A stretch of 64,000 bases of DNA from Metellina segmentata (GCA_947359465.1 OX375873.1:132014899-132078898); one strand, 5' to 3'. Shown: positions 22,691-34,040, counted from the first letter of the stretch. A program made the numbers and translations. Notes: generated by a model from the sequence alone, not told the origin.

Positions 22691-23227
22691 ATTGGATAAC
22701 ATCCGTTTCTATGGATACAGACAGTAACATACTTTATGCAGAGAGTAGTTTCGGCGGTAGAGCAAGTACTGTAACAACAAGTCAGCTTCAATGTTCTTTC
22801 CTCAACACAAAACGACGTTAGGAATAGTGCAGATTCCATTTGCACGCTTTTACGGCAGGGTCAAAAATAGAAGACATGTCCACTCTGAAATAAATAGAAA
22901 TATAGAGAGGGAGAGTTTTTACCATACGTCTTGCGATAAGTGCGTTAGACAGAAAAAAAGGGTGGGCGGAAAAAAAAAGGCGATGTCGTTACTTTCCTGA
23001 GCTTTTGAACTCTAAGCAAAGGACACAAAAGTAATGACCTTTGGTCAGGAAGCATTTCCGGTTGAATTGAAAGGACGACGAAGTTGTGATCCAAGGAAAA
23101 AGTTGTCGAAAGTAGGTAAAGAAAGAAAACGCGAAGAAATAAATCAAATGACACAAAAAGAGCGATATTGAAGAATAACAGAAATTCGTTGGGTGGCTTA
23201 AAGGTGGTCGGGGTATTCGAAATCAAC
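22691..23227. other. Unassigned DNA with an A/G-rich stretch
   Basis: 22880-23160 is purine-rich on +. Open frames on both strands overlap here and none has recognisable features. Confidence 0.4.
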
Positions 23228-23655
23228 ATTCCTGGTGGTTAGTTAGGCGAGGTTTTTTGGCATTAGCAAAACTGACGGGATCTTGATAGATGAGACATCT
23301 CGTCATAAGAAATACGATAACCAGATCTTGATCTCTTCATTAGAAAAGAAAACTGTCCTGTTTTGTTGAAAACGTCATTGAAAGTAACGACAGTATCTTG
23401 TTGAGTATATATTTCGTCATTAGCAAAATTGGTCAGGTCTTGATGGTTAGCTCGACATGGTATTTCGTCAATAGCAGAACTGACCAGATCTTGACAGACG
23501 AGATGTCTCGTCATTAGAAAAAAATGACCAGATATTGATCACGTCATTATAAATATAGACAATATCATGAAGGCAAAATATTTCGTCATTCGCAAAATTG
23601 GTCAGGTAGTGATGGATGACATATTTCATCGAAAACACTTGGAGGTTTAAGAATT
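23228..23655. mobile_element. TTAA-type MITE, CGACGAGATATCTCG family, expanded copy
   Basis: Repeats of atctcgtcatta, agcaaaactgac, gatcttgat-ga-gaga and agaaaactg are arranged as several sub-units. The right end gaaaacacttggaggtttaag is a degraded form of the family end. It is longer than the simple 115-226-bp copies because internal sub-units were multiplied. Confidence 0.6.
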
Positions 23656-23849
23656 TCCAATTCGAAATTTGAAGAATATCCTAAATTTAGGGAAATATAT
23701 TTTATTTTCTTCATTGGAATAATACAATTAAATTCCATGTTTCAAAGTATTATCGCTAACGAACTATTGTGGTGAGTAATAGGTAGGGTCAAAACTTTCA
23801 AGGCCTACAAGTAATCCAAATTTCAAGTAATTTGACCAATATATACACT
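23656..23849. other. AT-rich spacer
   Basis: No feature supported. Confidence 0.4.
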
Positions 23850-24520
23850 CTGCAACAAATGGACTCATCAAGAAGGAGTTGCCCAGCAGTGGTACAGGGT
23901 TCGATCAACTTGTAATGGCGCTGACTGCGGACGTATAGTCTTTATTGACGAGTCCCGTTTCTAACTGTGTCCTGACGACAACCGCAGACTTTTCTGGAGA
24001 CGTCCAGGGCATTGTGGTGATCCTGCACTTACTATTGCATGCCACATATGCACACAACGGGCTTATGGTCTGGAGTGCCATCTTCTTTGATAGCCGGACA
24101 CCCTTGGTAGTCATTTCTGACACACTTAAAGCAGAGCGGTACGTAGACGATATTCCACGACCGGTTGCGTTACCGTTCTTTCTGCGACAACCCGGACTTA
24201 CTTTTCAACAAGATAATGTTCGGCCGCACTCGGCGGCACGTGTTTCTATGAATTGACTTCAAGCTTTCCCAACACTTCCTTGGTACCAGCTAGGTCTCAT
24301 GAACTTCCTCCCATAGAATAAATTTAGGTCGTTATGGGGAGGCGATTGCAACCATCCCGGAATGCTGACCATTTAGCCCGACAGTTGAAAACAATTTGGT
24401 ACGAAGAAATGCCTCAGGACTCAATCCAGGAACATTTCCAGTCTATGCCACGTCAGGTGACAGTTTGCATCCAGGCCAGAGAGGACCAACGTCTTACTGA
24501 ATTTCCTCCTTTGTAACGGT
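23850..24520 (+). pseudogene. Tc1-like transposase pseudogene
   Basis: Conceptual fragments follow the Tc1 order: VVFIDESRF with the first catalytic Asp (GAC at 23947), LFWRRPGHCGDPAL, a one-base frameshift near 24045, LMVWSAIFFDSRTPLVV, RYVDDIPRPVALPF, TFQQDNVRPHSAARV with the second Asp (about 24212), then after a stop a damaged region where the third acidic residue should be, and MGRRLQPSRN...LARQL...SMPRQVTVCIQARED (24334-24480). The N-terminal DNA-binding half is missing. A stop follows the first motif and the third catalytic site is destroyed, so it is non-functional. Terminal repeats were not found. Confidence 0.92.
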
Positions 24521-24634
24521 CAAACTCTGAAATAAATCAATAAATTGTTCTTAAATTTCAAACGTTTTTTTTTTCTATGTATGTTTCTTTATATCCACCA
24601 ATTTTTATCGCAATCGGACAACTCCTTTTTGGGG

Positions 24635-25010
24635 TATAAATATAATTTCTAAAAATATAATTTGTATAAATATAATTTCTAAAAATATAATTTGTATAAA
24701 TATAATTTCTAAAAATATAATTTGTATAAATATAATTTGTGTAAATATAATTTTTATAACTATAATTAGCATAAATATAATTTGTATAAATATAATTTCT
24801 AAAAATATAATTTGTATAAATATAATTTCTAAAAATATAATTTGTATAAATATAATTTCTAAAAATATAATTTGTATAAATATAATTTCTAAAAATATAA
24901 TTTGTATAAATGTAATTTGTGTAAATATAATTTTTATAACTATAATTAGCATAAATATAATTTGTATAAATATAATTTCTAAAAATATAATTTGTATAAA
25001 TATAATTTGT
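24635..25010. repeat. AT minisatellite: 15-bp units in a 180-bp higher-order repeat
   Basis: The 15-base unit TATAATTTGTATAAA alternates with TATAATTTCTAAAAA. The variant block with ttttataactataattagc occurs at 24750 and again exactly 180 bp later at 24930, so a twelve-unit block was duplicated as a whole. Because 15 is a multiple of three, all frames stay open on the minus strand and give repetitive Asn/Tyr/Ile-rich peptides; these are not genes. Confidence 0.95.
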
Positions 25011-25084
25011 CTGACATTTCAACACTTCATGGCCTGTTTTAATGGTTGCTTAATGCATAAATATGTGAGCAACTTATTCATTCA

Positions 25085-25560
25085 CAAGATGGTTGGTTGT
25101 TTAGGCGTTTTACGCCGTATCACGTCACTACAAGATATTGACATTTTTTATCAAGATATTGTCACTTTCTTCGAATGACGAGATATCTCGTCCATTAAGA
25201 TATGAGCATACCAACCGGTCTGGTGGTTAAGGTGTTGACCTCTAGATCGGAAGGTTCCGGGTACACTGCTTTTTGTATGGTGTAGAGGCGGCTGGTGCAC
25301 CTTAAATCGGTCGTGGCCGAAAGTCCTCACGTTGGGTTGGTGTGGAAGTTTGGAGATTGGGGTGCCAGCTCAGCTTCAGATGTATCTTCGTTATCTGACC
25401 GTGGTTCAAAATTACGCGGTGTTGTCTTTGGATCTTTCCCTTAAGGGATTTATCACGGACTGACGTCAATAGCCAGTTGTGTTGCTCTAATACAATAGTT
25501 AATTAAAAATTACCAGTTTCCATTAAGATATGATCAGTTTTGCTAATGAAAAGAAGTTCA
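25085..25560. mobile_element. TTAA-type MITE fragment split by a SINE
   Basis: 25085-25205 has ggttggttgtttaggcg, tatcaagatattg and cgaatgacgagatatctcgt; the family text resumes at 25519 with attaagatatgatcagttttgct. The gap is exactly the SINE at 25206-25518 and one target duplication. Confidence 0.6.
25206..25518 (+). mobile_element. SINE-1, head type 1, with 15-bp target duplication and B-box deletion
   Basis: TCCATTAAGATATGA occurs at 25191-25205 and 25519-25533, a perfect 15-bp duplication. The head starts ccaaccggtctggtggttaa and keeps the A box, but about 30 bp holding the B box is replaced by ggttccgggtacactgc, so this copy cannot have been transcribed as such and must have lost the B box after insertion or been copied from an unusual transcript. 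Body and ATTACC-type tail are normal. Confidence 0.9.
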
Positions 25561-26827
25561 TTGTCTAGTAAACACACCAAGATAGTTAAATACTCGCCTA
25601 GTATAATCAATTGTCATTTCAAATACCTTGAAAATACAACTATTGGAGAGCGAATATGTATTAAAATTTTTTTAATGAACTTACTGGTGACCTCACCGCT
25701 CACGAAAACACCCAAGACTCTGATTTTTATGGTATTAAAATCTAAGAATTATAAACAGCGCTAGATATACATTTGAAGGAATTAAAAGTCATTAGTTTTT
25801 TAAGAGTATGACATTTGAATATCAAATATTGTGGAATCAAATATTTGGGAAAATCTTGCTAGCATACTTAACGTTGCGTTGAATAGTTTTAGTATAGTTT
25901 CGAGTAAAGATATCTTTTTGTGAGGGCTAAACCTAAACCATTAAATTCTCCTGTCACATAATTGAATAAGTGAAAGTGCATCATAAAAAAGTAATGAGCT
26001 TTGAGCTGTGCTTCATACAATTGCAACATATTTCACTTTTTGCGAGTAGATATTTTTCATAATTAAATTACAGATAATGCGAACAGCTTTTTTTTTTATA
26101 AATTACGGTCTCTGTTTATTTTACTAACACCCAAGCATTCTTCATCCGGTTAATGTGTTTCGCTCGTTTAAGGCGTATATGTGCTCTTCATTGTAGTTCT
26201 GGGGATGAAGTAATTGAAAAACGTCTTGGAAAAATTGTCACTTATCCAGTTTCTGATATGATTAAATTTTCTTTGATTCCTTTTTATCTTAAATGTTTTA
26301 TTTTATAATCACAATTGCATACGGAAAGATCATTTTTTAATTTTATTGATTGTTTGTTGCTTCAGAAGAATTAAAAAGGCTAAGAGGATGTGTGTGTATG
26401 TTCTTATCTCTATTTTAGAATATGTAATGAAGTTCCGTATAAAATTAAAATGTAAAATTATGATACACTGCTTTCATAAACTTGTAAGCGCGAGAAAAAA
26501 TGCTCCTAAAAATACATTAAAATCCTAGCTTTGAATGTAATGAAATACGAAATTTTATTTCTCACGTCTTGCTTTTATTTTCCCTTTGTTAAGTGATTTA
26601 AAATGTAGTTTGAGCCAATTAGCGACATAACTGGGTATTCTTGGTTACACAGTATATCGGCGGATTTGACCAGAAATTCACCAACTCATATTTTCTGGAA
26701 ATGATTTTTCTGGCACAAAATGCCTATTTTCATGATGCATTGCCATTTAATCTGCTTGAAAATAAATCAAACACTCTAATGTGTCAAACTTTTTTATGTT
26801 TTGCCTAAAAATTAAGAGTATTGAATC
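25561..26827. other. AT-rich DNA, nothing recognised
   Basis: Open frames at 25540-25764 and 26346-26528 (+) are low-complexity, Lys/Ile-rich and without family resemblance. Confidence 0.45.
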
Positions 26828-26960
26828 CTCCAAGTGGTTTCGATAAGATATCTCTTCAACAATGATATGACCAATATTACTAGTGTTAAGATACTCTGTC
26901 ATCAGAATATTGGCATTTTTTATGATGACGAGATAAAGATATGGTCAGATTTTGTCTAAG
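26828..26960. mobile_element. TTAA-type MITE fragment, CGACGAGATATCTCG family
   Basis: Begins aatcctccaagtggtttcga and continues ataagatatctcttc, gatatgaccaatatt, atgatgacgagataaagat and atggtcagattttg. The right border is lost into the next element. Confidence 0.6.
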
Positions 26961-26975
26961 AAAAGAAGTAAACTT

Positions 26976-27662
26976 CTAACCCTTACGCTGCGGCGCTTAA
27001 ACTTTTTCAATCGTCTCACAGAACGGCTCTTTTGCCTACATCTCCGACACTCCTTGTCTAATTACCTAACTTGAGCGACAGAGCCCTGAGTGGCATATAC
27101 TAATGACGCTTTCCTTTCATAGTATTGTGTGGCGTATCGTTTGGCCTGAGAGAGATATCACCGGAGCGAACTTCTGCCCTTCCCCCAAAGCGTTCACACC
27201 TCACGGTCGACAGAAGTGCCGTTTACATGACCAAACCAATCGACCCGGGTAATTCGAGGGTGAAAGGGATTTTCGAAGATTACCCGCTTTGCATTATGGG
27301 AAAGGAGGGTAATCTCAATGACACCGGACTTGACTAGGGTTGAAATCAACCCGCGTATTTCCTCGCTTTTTTCCCACGTTGGGGAAGCGGAGTAGAAAAA
27401 AACGGTTTTACTCTCCTTTTACCCGGGTATTTGGTTCATGTAAACGGTACTATTGTAGGGTACCGAACAAAAGGAAAACCCCGTCATAAGATCAGTCGCA
27501 GACAGCTCGTAACAGCTCGTAAATGGTGATCGATACCAGCGGTCACTTAAAAGTGGGGGGTGGGGGCTAACATCCACCGTACACACATCTATATTATGCC
27601 GCTCTAGTGTAAACTAAATTTTAGTGTTAACAATTGTCTATCTGTCACAGCGTAAAGGTTAA
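26976..27662. mobile_element. TTAA-type element with CCCTTACGCTG ends, interrupted by another MITE
   Basis: Left end ctaacccttacgctgcggcg and right end cacagcgtaaaggttaa are inverted repeats of a TTAACC-TTTACGCTG type. The right border has TTAA at 27659-27662, the left has CTAA. GC content inside is higher than the surroundings. A second MITE lies within at 27216-27450. Confidence 0.5.
27216..27450. mobile_element. Short MITE with GTNCCGTTTACATG ends
   Basis: Left gtgccgtttacatgaccaaa and right (reversed) GTACCGTTTACATGAACCAA are inverted repeats, followed inward by acccgggtaa on both sides. Length about 235 bp. End style resembles PIF/Harbinger MITEs, but I could not settle a target duplication. 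The 70-codon frame at 27125-27337 crosses its border and is not a gene. Confidence 0.65.
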
Positions 27663-28059
27663 GGTGTACATACACACACCACGACGGTAGTTGGTTGGAT
27701 CGAGTTTAAGAATAACAACTCTCCGATTGCTTATCTGCGACTTTATCAACTGGCTGAGCGCGGCCACTTCATTATCATGAAACTGAGCATTTAGTGTCAA
27801 CAAGCGCATTTCCGTTACATTATTGAGTTTATGCTAAGCATCATATGATATTAACAGGTTTTTATTCATTTTGCATTTTTCCCCACCGGTGGTTGATGTA
27901 TAGTCAAGCCTTAATCGCCCTTAGTGGACGTATACATTCTCTTAGTTCCCATTATTTTGCAGCGTTTTCGTATATCAAAGCTATATTGGCATTATTTTGT
28001 TATTGTGAGATCATCACTAACCAATGTGGTTGTAGAGGAATGTAGAGGGAGAGAGATTG
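27663..28059. other. Unassigned DNA
   Basis: No feature supported; two overlapping short open frames near 27845-28130 have no domain. Confidence 0.4.
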
Positions 28060-28135
28060 TTGTGGTTGGTTTGAGGTTTATGGCGCAGGATTCAAATGGG
28101 GACAAGATGCTCCAAACTCAAGATATGTAGTACCA
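28060..28135 (-). mobile_element. SINE-2 tail fragment
   Basis: tggttggtttgaggtttatg then gcgcagg resembles the SINE-2 tail; similarity fades after about 40 bp. Confidence 0.4.
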
Positions 28136-28510
28136 AATACAACTGGTTACATAGTATGAGATATGGGATATTTAAAAATTAATATCCAGGTGCCGACAAA
28201 ACGTACATTCAAAAAAAGAAAATACTGTGTAAGCTTGAGAACAAGAAATACATTTTGAAATTTCAAATCGGAATGACTAAATACGTATAAAACAGGATCA
28301 TCATGTTTGCAACATAAGTGGTGAATTAGAATTTGTTATGAAGAGATGAATTCAAATGGAAAAGGATAAAAACACTAGATATATAAATCAGAAAATTGTC
28401 TAGTATGTAAACATTTTAAAAGATTTGGGTTGTTATTTTCTCGATAGGTTTAATTAATATTTAGATGCTTCATGTATAGCAGTTTACCTTGATTTCTCCA
28501 AAGGGGGATT
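28136..28510. other. AT-rich DNA, nothing recognised
   Basis: No feature supported. Confidence 0.4.
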
Positions 28511-28655
28511 TAGATTGACTACGACCAGTTGAGCAGTTGTATCTTGAAAGTTTTAAGAATCACACTAAGCATTGTTTTAGACTACGACGGGTAAAGATAG
28601 TTTTACTATCAAAGTCATAAGAACCGCACCAGCTATATCTATAGCGAAGTCAAAA
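28511..28655. mobile_element. MITE fragment, TTTAGACTAC family
   Basis: Contains tttagattgactacgacc, gttgtatcttgaaagtttta and a second ttttagactacgacggg unit, ending agtcaaaagcttaa. It abuts the SINE that follows. Confidence 0.55.
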
Positions 28656-28656
28656 G

Positions 28657-28958
28657 CTTAACGTCGTACTGGAGGGCTATTGACGACGGTCCGGGATCAA
28701 TCCCTCAAGGGAAAGATCCGAGGACAACACCAGGTAATTTTGAAGCAAGGTCAGAGGACGAGACAACACCTGAGCTGGTACAATGACGAGACAACACCTC
28801 CGCACTCTCCAACGTCCACACGACGCCAGCGTGCGGACAATTTAAGCCACGACAGATTTAACATGCACCAGCCCCATTTGTACACGACCGTGTTTACTGG
28901 ATTCGAACTCAAACCCGTTGATAATGCTTTACTTTTCCAAACGGGCCACTGCGGCCAT
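28657..28958 (-). mobile_element. SINE-1, head type 2
   Basis: Starts (on +) cttaacgtcgtactgga, continues gacggtccgggatcaatccc, aagatccgaggacaacacc and gacgagacaacacc (duplicated at 28770 and 28792), and ends in a tRNA-like head with gattcgaactcaaacccg and ttccaaacgggccactgcgg. The 103-codon + frame lies wholly inside. Confidence 0.75.
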
Positions 28959-29015
28959 TGTTATTTTTCGAATAAAATCCTGTCAGTTTAAAATCGGTTT
29001 ATTAAAAAAAAAAAA

Positions 29016-29450
29016 CTAGCCACTGCGTGGCCAGCGCGGCGTTGCCCGTGGCAGTTCTTTTCGTGTGGTCAGGTGTGACCAATGCTCACTGACGATAGCC
29101 AACCTCCGGTGATTGCTACGTATTCCCATTTGGTTTGCTTGGCAAACGAACTCCACATTCAACGCCGTTATAGCCTCGAAGTGTCTATTATCAACAAGGC
29201 AAATCAAAACACGCTAGAATCGGAAAATTTGGCATGGCTCCCAAGGCGGAAGTCGGCTTGCGAAAATCGCAAATATGACATATGACTTGCTTATGACATA
29301 CAAGATTGCCACAGGCGACTAAAAAGACAATTTTGCTATGTTCCAGTCTTGGTGACTGGAGCTATCTTTTTAAACAAATTCGTCAAAAAAATATATATAT
29401 AATGTGTCGCCTTTTTGAAAAATTTATCAACTTATTTTTAAAAACTCAGA
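29016..29450 (-). mobile_element. Short Helitron-like element
   Basis: Read on the minus strand the 3' end is GCCACGCAGTGGCTAG followed by T: a 5-bp-stem hairpin next to CTAG|T, the Helitron 3' signature. Next to it (on +) are gattgctacgtattcccatt and tggtttgcttggcaaac, which match the subterminal blocks of the larger elements at 29481 and 45240. The 5' end is placed at the TC opposite ga|t at 29449-29451, less surely. Confidence 0.5.
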
Positions 29451-29480
29451 TTAACGAAAATTTAGTGCTTTTTTTAACTA

Positions 29481-31037
29481 CTAGGGGGCTCCGCCCCCTG
29501 CTCGCTTACGCTCACCAACCCCCGGGGATTGCTGCGCAATCCCATTTGGTTTGCTTCGCAAACCAACACTCCTTTCACAGATGTCATTTGGTTTGCTTCG
29601 CAAACCAACATTCCTTTAACAGAGTGAAACTATCTGAATAATTCGTATTATGCTGATTTCACTTTCCGGTACATGACGTCACAGCGAGGGCTTCGCGCCC
29701 TGCTCGCTTACGCTCGCCGACCCCGGGGATTGCTACGCAATCCCGTTTGGTTTGCTTTCTCAAACCAATACTTCTTTCGCAATTGATTTCACTTTTTTTT
29801 GCTTTAACACTTAATGCACCCTAAAATAATAGCCGCATCAGTAAAAAATCTTCTGTATCTTGTTCCCTGTACAATTTTAAGTAAACAGTGTTAATATCAA
29901 AACTTTACGATTGTACTTTGTCGGTAAACTGTCTTGAGAACAGAGGGAAAAAAGCGAGCCTTTTTCCTCGCCAAATAAAAAGAAATCGTTTTTATGGCAA
30001 TTGTTGCTACGATAAATTTGATATCTGGCAAACCCGATAGTAGGAAATGCAACCCACTGCTGTTTGCCGAACCAGCTATGCGAACTGAAAAATACGAAAT
30101 TTGTGTCACCAACTTTTGATTGCATCGAATTTATTTATGAACCAATTTTAAAAATAATTATACCGTAAGAAAGAGTACATTGTGAGGTATACTGCAATAT
30201 TTTTAAAATTAAAAACTAACAGTAATACTATATAGATATGACCATTTTAGTTTTGTATCGGAAGTTACGATCTGAAAGTTCCGAAAATTGTATGACCTAC
30301 TTTTAATTGCATCGATTTTGTTTATTAACCAATTTGAAAAATAATTGTACCATAAGAAAGAGTGTAATGTAGTGTATTCAGTGATGTTCTCAAATTTAAA
30401 AAATAATGGTTTTTGCCGTAGACATAACGGTTTTAACAAAACGTAGCGAAAATATCCGAAGATTCCGAATTTTGTATCACGAACTTTTGATCGCATCCAA
30501 TTTAATTATTAACCGATTTCAAAAATAATAGTACCGTAAGAAAGAGTATATTCTGAGGTATACTGCGATATTTTAAAAATTAAAAACTAATAGTAATTAG
30601 ATATAGATACGGCAGTTTTAAAAAAAAGTAACAAAAATGTCCCGATTTTTCCCGAATTTCAAAAAAATATTATCAAGAACCACATTTAAATTTCAAAAAA
30701 AACTCGACGAGCTGCAAAAATTTACGTTGAGAGGTACTCTTAAAAAAAAACTCACGACTAAAGACTGAAATTTTGAATGTGTTTTGCTCACTCGCGGAAG
30801 AAATTTCACTTCTTCAACTTTAACACTTAATAAAACCTAAACTAATAGCCGCATCGGAAAAAAATCTTAATAATTATCCAGGGAATACGATGAAGAACAA
30901 AGCATGTTAATTTCATATTTTTCCGATCAGTACTTTCTCGGGAAACCGTCTAAGAATGGAGCTAAACAACAAAAATTTCAATTCTTCGGCGGCGGCGGCG
31001 GCGGCGGCGGCGGTAACTTTTTTTTAATATAGAGAGA
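29481..31037 (-). mobile_element. Helitron-like non-autonomous element, 1.56 kb
   Basis: On the minus strand it begins A|TCTCTCTATATTAAAAA and ends GGGGGCGGAGCCCCCTAG|T, a 6-bp-stem hairpin joined to CTAG before a host T. This fits Helitron structure (5' TC, 3' hairpin plus CTRR, insertion between A and T, no target duplication). Several short inverted pairs follow the end on +: ctcgcttacgctcac, ggggattgctgcgcaatccc, ggtttgcttcgcaaacc. A second, similar GC-rich end block lies at 29685-29765. The middle (29800-30600) holds diverged tandem units with ataccgtaagaaagagta. No Rep or helicase coding. Confidence 0.75.
30987..31013. repeat. (CGG)9 microsatellite
   Basis: Nine CGG units inside the Helitron-like element. 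The related element at 45240 has only cggcgg there, so the tract expanded in this copy. Confidence 0.95.
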
Positions 31038-31072
31038 TTAGAAGACGGGTAAAATATGTTTCGGATTTTTCC

Positions 31073-31294
31073 TTAATCTTTTGACTACAGCTGTAGATAT
31101 AACTTGCGCGATTCTTTCTTGGTGCAATTCTTATAACTTTCAAGGTACAGCTTCTGTAACGGTCGTTTTCTAAATTATTTCTTGGCGCAAATCTTACAAC
31201 GTTCAAGGTACAACTGATGCACTGGCCGTTGTCTCAATTCTTTCTTGGCGCGATCATGGCACAACTGTTGAAGCGGCCGTAGTCTAAAGATTAA
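31073..31294. mobile_element. TTAA-flanked MITE, TTTAGACTAC family, with internal sub-repeats
   Basis: Ends TTAATCTTTTGACTACAGC and GCGGCCGTAGTCTAAAGATTAA-type text (last 20 bases cggccgtagtctaaagatta then a) are inverted repeats on TTAA at 31073-31076 and 31291-31294. Inside, a unit of about 70 bp (attctttcttgg-gc, cttataactttcaaggtaca) is repeated three times. Two short minus frames span it by chance. Confidence 0.75.
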
Positions 31295-32176
31295 GAGGAC
31301 ACTTTTCCAAGGAATGCCAATTTCGAAGTTTTGACACAATAAAGTGGCAAGCATGAAAGGAAAACGTTGGAATTTTTGGTTGCTCGATGTCACGAAGACC
31401 CGACTTAGAAAATATTTAGTTTTATAGCTTTAAAATTTAAAGGTCTTGGCTAGATCTTCAACTCCTGTTCCATATATTAGCACGTGTTTTAGCAGATCCC
31501 ATTTGTATCTGAGGAACTAAATTTCTTCAGATAAAGGGTTCAATGCGACTTTTTTGCTATTTTCAAAAGTTTGTGCTGCTAATATTACAATTTCACAGCT
31601 GCTTTAGCTGTAGCCAGGCCCTAGCATTGAACCAAATTATAACCCAGCAGTGATTTTCAGCATTTACAGATTTGACGAAAACGACGAAGAAAAAAAAAAC
31701 ACAGCATGTCACGTTCCCATAACGAGTGAGCAAGGAATGACTCGCTATGTATACAAAACCGACGAAAATAGAAAAGTTATTCTATTTTCTCCCTGACTTC
31801 CAGGGTTGGGGGTTGTTTTTGGTTCAGACAATCCAAACACACCATTGGAGAGGGTCAACTGATATCGATGTGACTATCAGTAGGTGCTCTCACGATGATT
31901 GTATTTGCGTGTGGGGTTTTCCGGACCCTTTTCCAACAAGGCCCAACAGTGCCCGGTATATATTAGATTAAACTAATGTTTATCCACCCGCCGGGGGTCT
32001 CTTTATCCATTTGGGCCCCCGGGGACCTAATCCCTGCTTTTTCCGGATCCTGACCAGAGGGTGGGGGCAGCCAGGGAATCGTAGAATTTTTCTCAGGGAT
32101 TCCAGAAAATGTAAGTATTGTACTCCGAAGATTTGTTTTGGGAATTGGTTCGAATTTTTTTCTTTCCTTATATGTA
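31295..32176. other. Unassigned DNA
   Basis: Moderate GC near 31840-32070. Short open frames on both strands (31747-31971, 31980-32255) have no recognisable domain. Confidence 0.4.
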
Positions 32177-33530
32177 AGGGAGGGGGCTTTCGAGTGAGTT
32201 CTGTAAGAAATGTCACGTATTCGTATGACAGACTGGTTCTGAGGTGAATTGCCAAAACAATTTTACTGTAGAAATGACGAGTTTAAACAGCGAAGTTTTT
32301 GTCTTGTTTTCGGTATTATGATATATAAATTTAGTGGAGTATTTTCAAAACATACAAACATATTTTAACATTCAATGAAGAGATATTTGAATTCACTAAG
32401 GTGTGACTGATAGATATATTAAATTTATTACATGAAAATATGACTAAATTATTAGCAGTTGTATGGGCCTTTTTTGTGAAGTAAAGTTTAGTTTTGGATA
32501 AGGGGGGGGGTTATGTAAGGGGGTTTCGAGTGAGTTCTGTAAGAAATGTCACGTATTCGTATCGCAGACTGGTTCTGAGGTGAATTGCTTAAAAAGATTG
32601 TTGTAAAATTGACGGGTTTAGACAACTGAGTTTTGGTGGAGTATATTAAAAGGCATCCAACCGTGTTTCTGCATTCAAGGAAGATATATTTCAATTAACT
32701 AAGGGGTGACAAAAAGATAAATTAAATTTATTACACAAAAAATATGACTCAATTATTAGCAATTGCATGGGCTTTTTTCGTAAAGCTAAATTTAGTTGGG
32801 GGGTAAGGGGTATGTAAGAGGTTTTCGAGTGAATTCCGTAAGAAATGTCACGTTTTCGTATGAAAGACTAGTTCAAAGGTGAGCTGTCTAGAAACAATTA
32901 AAATGAAAATGACGAGTTTAGACAACGGAGTTTTGATCTTCTTTTCGGTAATATCAAATAAATTAATTGGTGGAGTATTTTAAAAAGCCTCCAAATTATA
33001 ATTTTGCATAAAATCTATAAATATGTAAAATGGTGTGTGGGTGTATATTTTATATACAAATTTACACCGTTTGACAAATACTGACAAAATTTGACACACT
33101 TATACTTTATAACACTGCGGAAAACATAGGCTATTTCATTCCTGTCTTTAGACCAATCTGTAGCCATGAAAATTGGCACAAAGGTAGTCCTAAAAAAGTA
33201 CTCTAAGCCACAATTTTAAAATCTAAAATTTGTTTTTCTGCAATAAATGTACATGGATAAGGAAACACGTTCTACAGGGTTTGTGTATGAGTTAACACAA
33301 GGATATGTCGCGTTCATATTTTAGCTGTTGTGGTAGGAAATACGTTCTACAAAGTGTGTGAATTGGTTTAACACAGAGATATGCCGCTGTCAAATTTGAA
33401 ATCCGACCAAGAGATATAACAATTAACTGAGGGATGACTGTGATAGATAAATTTAATTTATTAAACAGAAATATGTCTCAATTGTTAGCAATTGTATGGG
33501 GCTTTCATTTTTGTAAATCTAAAGCTAGTT
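32177..33530. repeat. Diverged tandem array, period about 300-340 bp
   Basis: The string ttcgagtga-tt-cgtaagaaatg starts units at 32189, 32525 and 32824. Each contains tcacgt-ttcgtat, gactggttctgaggtga or a variant, tgacgagtttaga, gtggagtatttt, taaatttattaca and attagca-ttg-atggg. A fourth partial unit lies at 33405-33530 after a stretch of about 400 bp that does not match. Confidence 0.8.
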
Positions 33531-33619
33531 GATGCAATTTTTTAAGGTAGAAATTACTTCTTATACGTATTCCGTAGAGCAATCGGAAGTAAAATGTTTG
33601 TCTGTTTTTCTCTTCTCTC

Positions 33620-33705
33620 TAAGTAGTTTCGACGAGATATCTTTCCCAAGATCTGATTAGTTTTACTGATGACGAGAAATCTCGTCGGGCCAAACTGGCC
33701 TATTC
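33620..33705. mobile_element. TTAA-type MITE fragment, CGACGAGATATCTCG family
   Basis: ctctaagtagtttcgacgag then atatctttcc, gatctgattagttttactga and tgacgagaaatctcgtcg match the left half of the family. Confidence 0.6.
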
Positions 33706-33898
33706 CAATAAAAATCCAAGAAAAACAAATTTGTCCTTGCCTAGAAATGGTGACAGTTTGAAACATGTGATTGTGCCGAAAGTACAAGGTAGTTTTTCAC
33801 GCGAAAATAAATCACCAGGATGATTTTTTTCACTAAAAATCTCTTTGATAGTAAAAAAAGTTGTAGATTTCAATTAATAGTATTCAAAAATGTGTATA

Positions 33899-33901
<3 letters not shown>

Positions 33902-33934
<33 letters not shown>
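33902..33934. repeat. (CT)n microsatellite
   Basis: About 16 CT units. Confidence 0.95.
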
Positions 33935-33937
<3 letters not shown>

Positions 33938-34040
33938 GTGTATTTAGGGTATATAAGCATAAGTCTTTTTTCCTGAAGCAGTTACGGTTACAACTCTCGA
34001 ACATGTGTTTGTATGTAAAGCAGGAAATCCCTTCATCTAA

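Noticed and set aside
24558..25025. 155- and 115-codon frames of Asn/Tyr/Ile repeats on the minus strand
   Set aside because: They are produced by the 15-bp AT minisatellite, whose period is a multiple of three; no gene signal.
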